Origin: Bacillota bacterium
GTDB taxonomy: Bacteria; Bacillota; Clostridia; Lachnospirales; Lachnospiraceae
Length of the DNA stretch: 21,325 nt
Assembly: GCA_023409535.1 (NCBI GenBank)
Contig: JAEYGZ010000045.1
Span: forward strand, 1-21,325
Direction: 5' to 3'
The notes beneath the pieces were generated by a model. That model was not told the origin of the DNA. It did no database searches and saw only the letters and a list, made by a program, of their open reading frames with translations. The position numbers and the translations under genes were made by a program. This document shows positions 7,777-15,395 of this stretch, one piece after another (position 1 is the first letter of the stretch; the number at the start of each line of letters is the position of its first letter).

Positions 7777-9126
7777 TTATTTTCCTGCTGCTTCCCTGTC
7801 TTCTTCAAGGTTTTTAACATAGAAATCCACGGCATCCTCAGGTGTAAACTCCCCTGTTAAAAGCTTTTGCCATGCGGTAAGCCTGTTTGCCATTTTTAAT
7901 TCAACAGGACGGGTATTGGTTGAGAATGGAACATTTTTACCGCTGGAGATATATTGCGAAATCTCATTCACCAGCTTGTCATCACTTGTGATTCCTGTCT
8001 GTGTGGGAAGGTATTTCATCGTTTTAACAAATTCAGAATAAACATCTGACTGTGAAAGAAATTCGATAAATTTAATACTTTCCTCCTTATGCTCTGATTT
8101 GTTTGCAACTGCCAGGCACAGTCCCATTTTAACAGGAATTTCAGACGGAGCTGTCGTATCGGAGCCGGGCATAGCAAATATTCCGACTTCAAAGTCAGGC
8201 TGTGCATCTGAGATCATAGGAGCCGATGATGCGAGATCGGGCAGCATCGCAACCTTTCCGGATACGAACAGCGCAGGTGCTTCATTATAGCCCACCCCTA
8301 AAGGATTATCATTAAAGTACTTTGACATCTCCTTAAATTTTGTGAATATCTCCAGGTAAGCAGGGTCGTCATAGCTGGTTTCTCCATTCAAAGCTTTTTG
8401 GTAGAAATCACCATTTGGATACTTTGCTCCCAAAATAGTAGGAGACAATCCTATTTCAAACATTTCGACAGGCCATCCGTCTTTGGCACCTAAAGCCATC
8501 GGTGTTATTCCTGCTTCCTTGATTTTTTCACATACACTCATAAATTCCTCCCAAGTTTTAGGAACACTGAGATTGAGCTGTTCAAACAGATCCTTGTTGT
8601 AGAAAATACCATAAGGATTCACTGACAATGGAATCATGGATACTTTTCCGTCAATTTTGACATCGTTGCTGAATACATCTCCATAATTTTTGAGTACCGG
8701 CTGATCTGTTAAATCCATCAGGATATTATTATCAATCACTGCAGGATTGTTTTTCTTGATATCGGGTACAGGATGAACTCCCAGTACGTCCATTGTATCA
8801 TCGCTGGCGATTCTCATTGATAATACCGTTGACCAGTCCTTTGTCGGAATTGCGTCCATGGATACTGTAATATTGGGATTTTGCTCGGTAAACTCATCAA
8901 TTACCTTTTGTAATGCATCAACAGCCTCTACCTGATAGTGCAGGAATTTCAATTCCACTTTCTCGGCAGCAGGAGTCGAGGTTGCAGTTTGTGCACCGGT
9001 ACCTTCAGAATTGCCGGTATTGCCCGTACTGCCGTTTTTTTCTCCTCCGCAGCCTGCAAGCGTCACAATTGTGAACAGCATAGCTGCCGACAATGCGAGA
9101 TAGCTTCTTAACTTACTTTTCATCAT
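7777..9126 (-). CDS. Extracellular sugar-binding lipoprotein of a CUT1 ABC transporter
   Basis: A 449-residue solute-binding protein (SBP family 1). A lipoprotein signal is clear: positively charged start, hydrophobic stretch, lipobox LAGC with Cys26, then a Gly/Ser/Thr-rich linker to about residue 50. The mature part has the family's typical features, such as NPYGIFYNKDLFEQLNL and VPKTWEEFMSVCEKIKEAGI. GAGGAGG precedes two adjacent ATG codons (9126 and 9123), and the second has the better spacing. It follows the sensor kinase gene and precedes the permeases. The ligand is presumably an oligosaccharide released by the secreted hydrolase. Confidence 0.92.
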   Translation of the reverse strand: MMKSKLRSYLALSAAMLFTIVTLAGCGGEKNGSTGNTGNSEGTGAQTATSTPAAEKVELKFLHYQVEAVDALQKVIDEFTEQNPNITVSMDAIPTKDWSTVLSMRIASDDTMDVLGVHPVPDIKKNNPAVIDNNILMDLTDQPVLKNYGDVFSNDVKIDGKVSMIPLSVNPYGIFYNKDLFEQLNLSVPKTWEEFMSVCEKIKEAGITPMALGAKDGWPVEMFEIGLSPTILGAKYPNGDFYQKALNGETSYDDPAYLEIFTKFKEMSKYFNDNPLGVGYNEAPALFVSGKVAMLPDLASSAPMISDAQPDFEVGIFAMPGSDTTAPSEIPVKMGLCLAVANKSEHKEESIKFIEFLSQSDVYSEFVKTMKYLPTQTGITSDDKLVNEISQYISSGKNVPFSTNTRPVELKMANRLTAWQKLLTGEFTPEDAVDFYVKNLEEDREAAGK

Positions 9127-9141
9127 TTTTCCTCCTCTAGA

Positions 9142-9165
9142 AATTAATTTCTTGACAAATTAATT
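9142..9165. repeat. AT-rich inverted repeat upstream of the binding-protein gene
   Basis: AATTAATTT (9142-9150) and AAATTAATT (9157-9165) are perfect 9-bp arms around CTTGAC. It lies just above the ribosome binding site of the lipoprotein gene, in the 97-bp gap after the kinase gene. It may be an operator, or part of an extra promoter boosting binding-protein expression. I could not fit a convincing -35/-10 pair here. Confidence 0.4.
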
Positions 9166-9223
9166 CTAATCCATCTGCGCAAAAGAAAAATTGTCTATTT
9201 ATTATCAGTTTATTGATTATTCA

Positions 9224-11017
9224 TTAGTTTTTATCTATATCATTTCTGATACGGAGCGTCAGTACCACCTCTGTCGATTCGCCGGGCAGAGTGTTAATCA
9301 TAATTCCGTATGCATTTCCATAAAGGATTCGAATCCGCTTATGGATATTCATCAGACCAATGGATTTTCTTTCCCGGCCTTTATAAAATGCTTCCGGATC
9401 ATCGCTATTCATCATTTCAGTCATTTGTGCCAATACATTATCTTCGATGCCGCATCCGTTATCAAAAACGGAAATTGCCAGGACATCGTTACCTGCACTT
9501 GCGGTAATTTTAACTACTCCGCTTCTGCTTGTCTTGTCCACACCGTGAACAATTGCATTTTCAACGATCGGCTGTAATATCAGCCTGGGAACCTTGAGTT
9601 TTTGCAGATCCGGATCCACGTCCACAGTAAAACTAAAATTATCATCATAAGCTTCTGTGATCAGGAAGACGTAATCCCTCACATTCTCCAGTTCCTCCCT
9701 GAATTCCACCATTTCATCCCCATTGATGCAATACCGGAACGTTTTCGCCAGCTTCCTTACCATTTTTGAAATTCGTTCGCTCTCCTCTAATTGTGCCAGA
9801 CAGTTTACTTCTTCAAGAACATTAAATAAAAAATGCGGATTAATTTGTGCCTGAAGTGCCCGATACTCCGAATCCAGCATATGTATCTTGGAAACATATA
9901 CTTCGTTGATCAGATCATTTATTTTTTTAATCATCTGGTTGTAGCTTATGGCCAGTTCTCCCAATTCCCCTTCGAACTTCATATTTTCATCAATGGTAAA
10001 ATCTCCTCCTTCCACCCGTGCCATTGACTTACGCAAATCTTTTACAGGTTTGGTAATGTTTTTTGTAAAAAGCAATGACAGCAGCATAAACACAACCGCG
10101 CAAAGGCATCCGATTACCAGTGTGGGAAATGCTATATTAAATTGTGCTCCCCTCAATTCGTTGCTTTTGCTCAGAAGAATCAACTTCCAGCCCCCATCGG
10201 TTTTTGAATTCGAGATATGAAGTTCGCCGTCAGAGGTGGTTTTTAGGATTGTTCCATTTTTATTGAAGATTTCCGGATATACCGTTTGAACCGGTAACCC
10301 AATGCTGTCGTAATTTTGATCATATAATATTTTATCCGACCTATCTGTGATAATCAGCCTTTTATCCCCTGCCAGGGAATTCTCAAACAACTTGCTGAAC
10401 TTATCCAGCTTCAGCTCGATTATCATTGCCCCGATCGGTTTCATTTCCGAATCCTTGAGCAGTCTGGCAATAGATATAACTTTATGATTTTTTGGAAATA
10501 TGTCATTTAAAGAGCTGAACCCAAAGGATATTGTTTGCCGTCCGTCTGCCGCTGCAATTTTTCCGAACCATTCCGATGTTTTTACATCTTTTTTATACAG
10601 AATGGGGAAGGAGCCATTCAAATAGTATATATAATTATCCAAACCAATCAGATAGACATCGTCAACATCCGCTCTCCTCCCAAGAACGTCGGTTCTGAAT
10701 TTATCAAAGACAATCTGCCTCTGATCCCGGCTGAATCCATCATCCCTGTTTTTCAGGATGTCCTGTATATTCTTTGACATCAGCGCATTTGCAGTTACCC
10801 GTTCAAAATCACTGAAATACAGGCTGATATTTGACTCAATGGACCTCAGCAGGGCATTGCTGGATACCTGGTAATTGTATTCCGTCTCATATTCAAATCG
10901 GTTGTAAGTATAATAAGTGATCAGCAAAACAGGTACAATCACTACAATCGTGTAAGAAATGAACAGCTTTTTGAACAAGGATGAATTGAGCCATTTTTTA
11001 ATGTAGTTTATCATCAT
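9224..11017 (-). CDS. YesM-type sensor histidine kinase
   Basis: A 597-residue membrane kinase. TM1 is near residues 18-36 and TM2 near 295-317, with a large extracytoplasmic sensor domain of about 255 residues between them (dCache-like by layout). A HAMP linker follows (about 318-370), then the His_kinase region with ALQAQINPHFLFN (phospho-acceptor His395), and an HATPase with the N-box QPIVENAIVHG (482-492) and DNGCGI (519-524). ATGA overlap with the response-regulator stop (11014-11017) shows coupled translation. In this family the signal is usually an extracellular sugar or oligosaccharide, often sensed with a binding protein. Confidence 0.92.
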   Translation of the reverse strand: MMINYIKKWLNSSLFKKLFISYTIVVIVPVLLITYYTYNRFEYETEYNYQVSSNALLRSIESNISLYFSDFERVTANALMSKNIQDILKNRDDGFSRDQRQIVFDKFRTDVLGRRADVDDVYLIGLDNYIYYLNGSFPILYKKDVKTSEWFGKIAAADGRQTISFGFSSLNDIFPKNHKVISIARLLKDSEMKPIGAMIIELKLDKFSKLFENSLAGDKRLIITDRSDKILYDQNYDSIGLPVQTVYPEIFNKNGTILKTTSDGELHISNSKTDGGWKLILLSKSNELRGAQFNIAFPTLVIGCLCAVVFMLLSLLFTKNITKPVKDLRKSMARVEGGDFTIDENMKFEGELGELAISYNQMIKKINDLINEVYVSKIHMLDSEYRALQAQINPHFLFNVLEEVNCLAQLEESERISKMVRKLAKTFRYCINGDEMVEFREELENVRDYVFLITEAYDDNFSFTVDVDPDLQKLKVPRLILQPIVENAIVHGVDKTSRSGVVKITASAGNDVLAISVFDNGCGIEDNVLAQMTEMMNSDDPEAFYKGRERKSIGLMNIHKRIRILYGNAYGIMINTLPGESTEVVLTLRIRNDIDKN

Positions 11018-12573
11018 ACTTTGTCCCCCTGCCGCATTGCTTTATATTGTTTGGGGGTCATTCCCGTCAGCTTTTTAAATACTTTACAGAAATGCACCTG
11101 ATCCTTATATCCGGTCAGTTCCGATATTTGCTGCAAATTCAGAGTATATGCCACTAAAAAGTCCTTCGCCTTTTCAATCCTGATCTCATTAAGGTAAAAA
11201 TTAAAATTTTTACCGGTATACTTTTTGAACTGGCTGGAGAGATAGGATGCATTTATATGAAAATCCTCAGCGATACTTTCCAGTGAAATCGGCTTACCGA
11301 AATTGATCTGTATATATTCCTTCACCTTTTCAACCAGCCCTTTTTGGCTTCCCGAAGTGCGGACATATTCCCGGGCCGTAAAACGGAACAAATTGCAGAC
11401 CAGCTCCTTTATGCGGTCAAAAGATTGAAATAAGAGGATATATTCGGGATTATTAATCTTCTGAGAAAATTCAATAATCTCTTCCGACAAGCCGGTGTCT
11501 AGTTTGTTAAGCACCAGACACAGACTGAGCAGCATCTTTTTGATGGTTTTTACCGATGCGTCCTCCGTAATCGTATTTTCAAATAACCTGTTCAGAATTT
11601 GTACCGTATCGGTATCATTTCCGGAGGTAACTTTCAGAATCAGGTCATTTTCTATCTCTGACAGATGAATGGAATACTCCTTTCGGTTTCCGATTTGATT
11701 AAAGGACACCATTGAATTTTGCATAAACATTGTATAGGTCAGAGCTTCAATCGCGGTATCATAAGCATGTTTCAGGTTATCGTCCCCCAAAACGGCAGCT
11801 CCGATTCCAAATTTTATTAATTCCTTGTCATTACCCTGTCTCTGAATTTGCACAATATCTTCGGTTACTCTTTTTTCAAATATAGCCGCATCAAAAAAGC
11901 TATTCTCGCTGAATAGAAGCACCTCAATTTTGCCCAGTTTGAATTGAAATACTTCATAGTGTTTTTCTGAAATAAAGCTATTTTTTACGACCAGATCCGA
12001 ATTGGTTGTAACGGCGACACAAAATAAATTCCTTTTGTATTGCTGCATAAAATCCGATTCTTCTTTGACCTCTTCATTTTTTATTTTTCTCTGGAAATAC
12101 TTTATCTTCTTTCCATTGGTATCATATAAGCCTTTTTCACGCTCTTTAATGATGGAAATCGCTTTTGCAATACTTTCATTCAGTTCAATCGGGTCGGTAG
12201 GTTTCAGAATATAATTCACACTGCCATAGATCATGGCCTTTTTCACAAAATCAAAATCATCATAGCCGCTGATCACAATCGTTTGAATGTCCGGGAATAA
12301 ATTTCTTACCTGTGAAAGAAGTGTGAGTCCATCCCCATCCGGCATTCTTATGTCAGTCACGATAATATGCAGTTTATTGGACTTTGCCAGTTCTAAAGCC
12401 TCTGACCCGCTTGAGGCCTCAATGACCGATTCAATCCCATGAGTTGCGATATCCATCATCTTAATAATGCCTTTTCGAATCGTTGATTTATCTTCTACAA
12501 CCATAATTCTATATCCCATAGCACCGTGTATTGTATGGCCAAAGAACCAGACCATACGCTCCTTCCCGTTCAT
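11014..12573 (-). CDS. AraC-type response regulator (YesN family)
   Basis: A 519-residue DNA-binding regulator. The receiver domain begins near residue 20 (GYRIMVVEDKS) with acidic pair Glu27/Asp28, phospho-acceptor Asp74 in VTDIRMPDGDG, Ser102 and Lys124 in YILKPTDP. A long linker follows, then a C-terminal AraC helix-turn-helix pair (about 415-515), with SLESIAEDFHINASYLSSQF and GYKDQVHFCKVFKKLTGMTP. The ATG at 12573 has AAGGA 8 bases upstream. ATG 12555 has AAGGAG only 3 bases away, and ATG 12519 would start right at the receiver, so about 18 extra residues precede the domain. It is first in the locus and probably activates it. Confidence 0.9.
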   Translation of the reverse strand: MNGKERMVWFFGHTIHGAMGYRIMVVEDKSTIRKGIIKMMDIATHGIESVIEASSGSEALELAKSNKLHIIVTDIRMPDGDGLTLLSQVRNLFPDIQTIVISGYDDFDFVKKAMIYGSVNYILKPTDPIELNESIAKAISIIKEREKGLYDTNGKKIKYFQRKIKNEEVKEESDFMQQYKRNLFCVAVTTNSDLVVKNSFISEKHYEVFQFKLGKIEVLLFSENSFFDAAIFEKRVTEDIVQIQRQGNDKELIKFGIGAAVLGDDNLKHAYDTAIEALTYTMFMQNSMVSFNQIGNRKEYSIHLSEIENDLILKVTSGNDTDTVQILNRLFENTITEDASVKTIKKMLLSLCLVLNKLDTGLSEEIIEFSQKINNPEYILLFQSFDRIKELVCNLFRFTAREYVRTSGSQKGLVEKVKEYIQINFGKPISLESIAEDFHINASYLSSQFKKYTGKNFNFYLNEIRIEKAKDFLVAYTLNLQQISELTGYKDQVHFCKVFKKLTGMTPKQYKAMRQGDKV

Positions 12574-12600
12574 TTTTAATTTCCTTCTCCTGACTCTCCC

Positions 12601-12629
12601 AAATTATCAGATAACTATTTTAAAGTCAA
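12601..12629 (-). promoter_or_regulatory. Promoter of the regulator-kinase-transporter locus
   Basis: On the minus strand TTGACT (12624-12629), a 17-base spacer and TAATTT (12601-12606). The predicted transcript start near 12594 gives a leader of about 20 bases that just holds the ribosome binding site. This is the best sigma-A match in the locus and could drive the whole minus-strand gene set. Confidence 0.7.
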
Positions 12630-12740
12630 TTACTATCGACCAAAGACAACGATTTCAACCGTAATTGACCTTATGGAAAGGAGCGTCTTCCGGGAAAAAG
12701 AAAGGTAAAATCAAAATCCTATATAAGACTACTTTTCCCA

Positions 12741-12773
12741 AGCTAATAAATAACTAATAAATAGCTAATAAAT
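12741..12773. repeat. Three 11-bp tandem direct repeats
   Basis: AGCTAATAAAT, AACTAATAAAT and AGCTAATAAAT follow each other without gaps (one base differs in the middle copy). The period is about one helical turn, placing each copy on the same DNA face, and AraC-type regulators bind direct repeats. They lie 112 bp above the -35 of the regulator gene and 86 bp before the SGNH start codon. A similar 11-mer (AACTAATGAAT, minus strand, 9219-9229) occurs near the binding-protein gene. Confidence 0.6.
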
Positions 12774-12858
12774 CAGCAAAAAAATAACAGTTCTTTTTTG
12801 ATTAAAACCTATTACCATAAAACCAGATGAAACAACGTTGTTTATCAGAGGTGAATGG

Positions 12859-13953
12859 ATGAATCATATTGTTAAATATAGAAAAGCGCTTGTGAACACT
12901 ATAAATCAAATAAAACATGGAGAAGTTACAATTGGGTTTATCGGAGGCTCAATTACCGAACAAACAGGCTGGCACAATTGGCCGGAATCTGTAATCAGCT
13001 GGTTCATGGACTCATTTCCGGATGTCCGTATCAATGTTGAAAATGCGGGGATTAGCGGAACGGCAAGTGATTTGGGTGTGTTCCGTGTACAAAGGGATAT
13101 TATTGACAGAAACTGTGATCTGGTTTTTGTAGAATATGCCATAAATGACTGGTTTACACCAACGGAAAAGAGAAACAGAACACGGGAGGGCCTTATCAGA
13201 AAGCTTTTATCCGGGGCATCCAGAGACATTGTACTTGTATACACTTTCAGGCAGCAGATGTATTCTGATATGATCAATCAAAAAGTACCGGCCTCAATTG
13301 CAGAGTTTGAAGAAATCGCAGACTATTATGGTATAAGTTCTGTGTGGATGGGGCTCTACGCTTTTAATGAAGTTCTTCGAGGACAAATGCAATGGCAGGA
13401 ATGGCTTCCAGACGGACTGCATCCCCACAACCGTGGGAGCTACAGTTACGGTCAGAGTGTAATTGCTTATCTTGAGAAAGAATTCCTTCCTACACCCGGC
13501 ATAGTCAAACCAGAGAACAATCCTCCTCTGCCCGCACCAATGTTTACGGATCATTGGGAAAATGCTTACATACTGCCTTTTTCTGAGGTTAGAACCCAGG
13601 GGCCCTGGAAAACTATCCGCTGGACCGACACATTCTGGGTTGACAGAGTATTATCAACTTCAGCAGTTGGGGCCCACTTATCCTTTAAGTTCGCTGGGAA
13701 AGGAGTTTCCCTCGCAACTGTTTTTGGAAAAACCTCTGCGGAATTCAGATACAGGATAGACTCAGGGGAATGGATACCTGTTCATCGGGAAAGGCCCGAT
13801 TGGTGTGGAGATGCCGGATGGTTCAGGCTTGACAATCTTATAGACGGTCTTCCGGTAGGTACGCATTACTTTGAAATGGAGATCCTTCACGGTGATCGAG
13901 AAGAATGCAGGGGCACAAATTTCCATCTGGCAATGATCGGAATACTGAAATAG
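12859..13953 (+). CDS. SGNH/GDSL-family hydrolase with C-terminal beta domain
   Basis: A 364-residue predicted esterase or deacetylase without signal peptide. SGNH blocks are clear: GFIGGSIT (Ser31), NAGISGT (Gly64), YAINDW (Asn96) and DGLHPH (Asp185, His188). Residues from about 230 to the end form a second, beta-rich part that may bind carbohydrate. The ATG at 12859 has AGAGGTG at good spacing, so the upstream TTG frame is not used. It is divergent from the glycan locus and shares its 285-bp control region. Removing acetyl or similar groups from imported glycans is the likely role, inferred from context. I could not place a confident promoter. Confidence 0.82.
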   Translation: MNHIVKYRKALVNTINQIKHGEVTIGFIGGSITEQTGWHNWPESVISWFMDSFPDVRINVENAGISGTASDLGVFRVQRDIIDRNCDLVFVEYAINDWFTPTEKRNRTREGLIRKLLSGASRDIVLVYTFRQQMYSDMINQKVPASIAEFEEIADYYGISSVWMGLYAFNEVLRGQMQWQEWLPDGLHPHNRGSYSYGQSVIAYLEKEFLPTPGIVKPENNPPLPAPMFTDHWENAYILPFSEVRTQGPWKTIRWTDTFWVDRVLSTSAVGAHLSFKFAGKGVSLATVFGKTSAEFRYRIDSGEWIPVHRERPDWCGDAGWFRLDNLIDGLPVGTHYFEMEILHGDREECRGTNFHLAMIGILK

Positions 13954-14113
13954 AGGTGAAAAAGGGAATACTGTTCCTCTTCTGTGGCAGGAGGACAGAC
14001 CGGATTAAGGGCTCCTGTTCGAGGGTGACGGTTTCCTGCGTTCTCGATGATCTGCTTCCGTGGTCAGAAGAGCTTCCTGTATCTTGTAAAAAACAAAAAC
14101 CATAAATTCTACA
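13954..14113 (+). other. Gap with a short unexplained frame, possible element remnant
   Basis: This stretch after the SGNH gene is richer in G and C than its surroundings and contains a 49-codon frame from a GTG at 13957 to a TAA at 14103-14105, with AGAGG-like bases before it. The predicted product contains VTVSCVLDDLLPWSEELP and several Cys residues. I do not recognise it. It may be the tail of a lost mobile-element gene, or chance. Confidence 0.3.
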
Positions 14114-14141
14114 CCGCCATCATCTGGCGGCTTTGTTTTTT
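14114..14141 (+). terminator. Rho-independent terminator downstream of the SGNH gene
   Basis: CCGCCA (14114-14119) pairs with TGGCGG (14125-14130) around a 5-base loop, followed by CTTTGTTTTTT. It is the first good terminator on the + strand after the SGNH stop at 13953. Confidence 0.75.
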
Positions 14142-14195
14142 GGTTGCCGGTACGTATGATTTACCGCTTACGATGAATAAGCTTGAAAACAACGA

Positions 14196-14226
14196 GGCAC
14201 TCTACGCATATTTGACATAGAGTGCC
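14196..14226 (-). terminator. Hairpin downstream of the PTPS-fold gene
   Basis: GGCACTCTA (14196-14204) pairs perfectly with TAGAGTGCC (14218-14226). On the minus strand it lies 55 bases after the stop of the PTPS-fold gene and is followed by TCGTTGTTTTC, a moderate T-tract. It may work in both directions. Confidence 0.55.
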
Positions 14227-14280
14227 AGGTTCGTTTCAGTTTATGTTCACAAAAATTAGAGTTTTAAAGATCAAATTAAA

Positions 14281-14847
14281 CTATTTCCTGTATCCGCATT
14301 TAGGGCACACGCCATTTTCGTTCAACGCAATGCCGCATAGCGGGCAACGGTCTATATCCTTTTGGGATTCGTATTCTTCTGTAGCGCCATTGACTCCGCT
14401 TGTAAACGTGATTTTAACTATATTTAGTTTATCTTTCAGTAAATCGTAAACTATTTTAATCATACCTTCAACGGTCATTGTTTCTTTCGTAACAACTAAA
14501 CGACATTCGGGATACGCTGTCGCAAGTTCCGTCTTGAAAGCAGGGCCTTTTTGCTTATTGGTTGGTGCGCCGTTCTTAATGCCTTGTGCTTCGTAAACGC
14601 CGAGAATCGCGGGAAGCAACGGATCGTCTTCCCTTAAAACCAGTGCATGGTCAAAGTTTTGTAAAACTTCCCAAGCAGTTTTCTTAATTTCATTACATGG
14701 GAATACCATATTGACTCCCGTGTTGACAGTATCTTCAACTTCAATCGTCAGTATTCCTGTATGCCCGTGCAAATATTGTGCTTCGCCTTTGAACCCATAG
14801 AACCTGTGGGCATACTGTAAGTCTAAGGTAGTGAAACTTCTCATCAT
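14281..14847 (-). CDS. PTPS/QueD-fold protein fused to a C-terminal zinc ribbon
   Basis: A 188-residue cytoplasmic protein, longer than the usual 120-140 of QueD. The fold is shown by the three zinc-ligand histidines (His14 in YAHRFYGF; His27 and His29 in YLHGHTG), the FDHALVL motif (Asp66-His67) and VVTKETMTVEGM. The active-site Cys that QueD carries four residues before the HGH motif is Ala here, so normal 6-carboxytetrahydropterin synthesis is doubtful. An added tail has two CxxC pairs (Cys168/171, Cys181/184) forming a zinc ribbon. AAAGGAG precedes two adjacent ATG codons (14847, 14844). No queC, queE or queF and no preQ1 riboswitch were seen nearby. It could be a PTPS variant or a non-queuosine pterin enzyme. 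Confidence 0.75.
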   Translation of the reverse strand: MMRSFTTLDLQYAHRFYGFKGEAQYLHGHTGILTIEVEDTVNTGVNMVFPCNEIKKTAWEVLQNFDHALVLREDDPLLPAILGVYEAQGIKNGAPTNKQKGPAFKTELATAYPECRLVVTKETMTVEGMIKIVYDLLKDKLNIVKITFTSGVNGATEEYESQKDIDRCPLCGIALNENGVCPKCGYRK

Positions 14848-14938
14848 TATTCTCCTTTTATTATATATATTTACGGGGTTTTTCTATGCTCCCGTATGAG
14901 CACATATTTGAGTTTGTCGGTTTGCCTGCATCCTAATA

Positions 14939-14968
14939 TTAAATTTTTGTCACTTTGAGGTTTGCCAT
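14939..14968 (-). pseudogene. 5' scrap of a rubrerythrin-like gene
   Basis: On the minus strand AAGGAGAGG precedes an ATG whose first codons read MANLKVTKI before a TAA. Rubrerythrins of anaerobes often begin MANLKGTKTEKNL, so this looks like the first 8-9 codons of such a gene, cut off by a deletion. It lies 21 bases after the PerR-like scrap, in the PerR-rubrerythrin order known in clostridia. The identification rests on few residues plus context. Confidence 0.5.
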
Positions 14969-14989
14969 TGCAATCCTCTCCTTAATCAA

Positions 14990-15055
14990 TCATCTGTTAC
15001 ATTCAGGGCAGATACCCTTGAAAATAATATCATGTCCGGAAATCTCAAACCCGTG
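14990..15055 (-). pseudogene. 3' scrap of a PerR/Fur-family regulator gene
   Basis: The minus-strand frame reads FEISGHDIIFKGICPEC before two more residues and a stop. This matches the end of PerR-type Fur proteins, including the SGHDI strand and the second zinc-binding CxxC. Everything upstream is missing: the frame ends abruptly where recombinase-like coding sequence on the other strand begins. PerR normally represses peroxide-stress genes such as rubrerythrin, whose start follows it here. Confidence 0.65.
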
Positions 15056-15222
15056 AGGTCCGGCGGCTGATTGAAAAGGTTACCGTTTTTGAGGATAAAT
15101 TCACCGTGGAATTCAAGTCCTGTGTAGCGGTGGAACAATCGATACCATGGTCAGAAACTGTACAGGCAGAAATGCGGAAAGTAAATGTTGGAGATTGGCT
15201 AATAATTATTGTGCATCCCTAA
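15055..15222 (+). pseudogene. 3' remnant of a serine site-specific recombinase
   Basis: The frame begins EVRRLIEKVTVFEDKFTVEF and then KS, which is the typical C-terminal end of large serine recombinases from Tn- and ICE-type elements of Firmicutes. After about 25 codons the match fades, and the frame ends in TAA at 15220-15222. The catalytic N-terminus is absent. It abuts the PerR scrap exactly, marking a deletion or excision scar of a mobile element. Confidence 0.65.
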
Positions 15223-15395
15223 TCTCAGTTGAGTGGGGGGAGAAAACTCTGTAAATAGCTTTCTATGATAATTAGATTAAGGATTTATAGACTGTTTCAA
15301 CACATTTCATCCTTGCTAACACTAATTGTCTGTGTCGCCCTCAAACTTGTCATTCAGTTCAAACCGTAATATTAAACCTATAAATTTATTTAGTA
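15223..15395. other. Gap with no recognised feature
   Basis: No convincing gene, terminator or promoter was found between the recombinase remnant and the small frame downstream of the RhuM gene. Confidence 0.5.

Noticed and set aside
12798..12830. TTGATT as -35 of an SGNH gene promoter
   Set aside because: No acceptable -10 lies 16-18 bases downstream.
12880..12900. GAAAAGCGCTTGTG resembles a CcpA cre site near the SGNH start
   Set aside because: It lies inside the coding sequence, matches only the central part of the consensus, and its outer bases are wrong.
14145..14220. A short + strand frame ending in ENNEALYAYLT looked like a gene tail
   Set aside because: Its last part is simply the stem of the hairpin at 14196-14226, and it has no start or ribosome binding site.
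14848..14935. Possible preQ1 riboswitch before the PTPS-fold gene
   Set aside because: Only a small TGCTC/GAGCA hairpin is present; the aptamer pattern of preQ1 classes is not visible.
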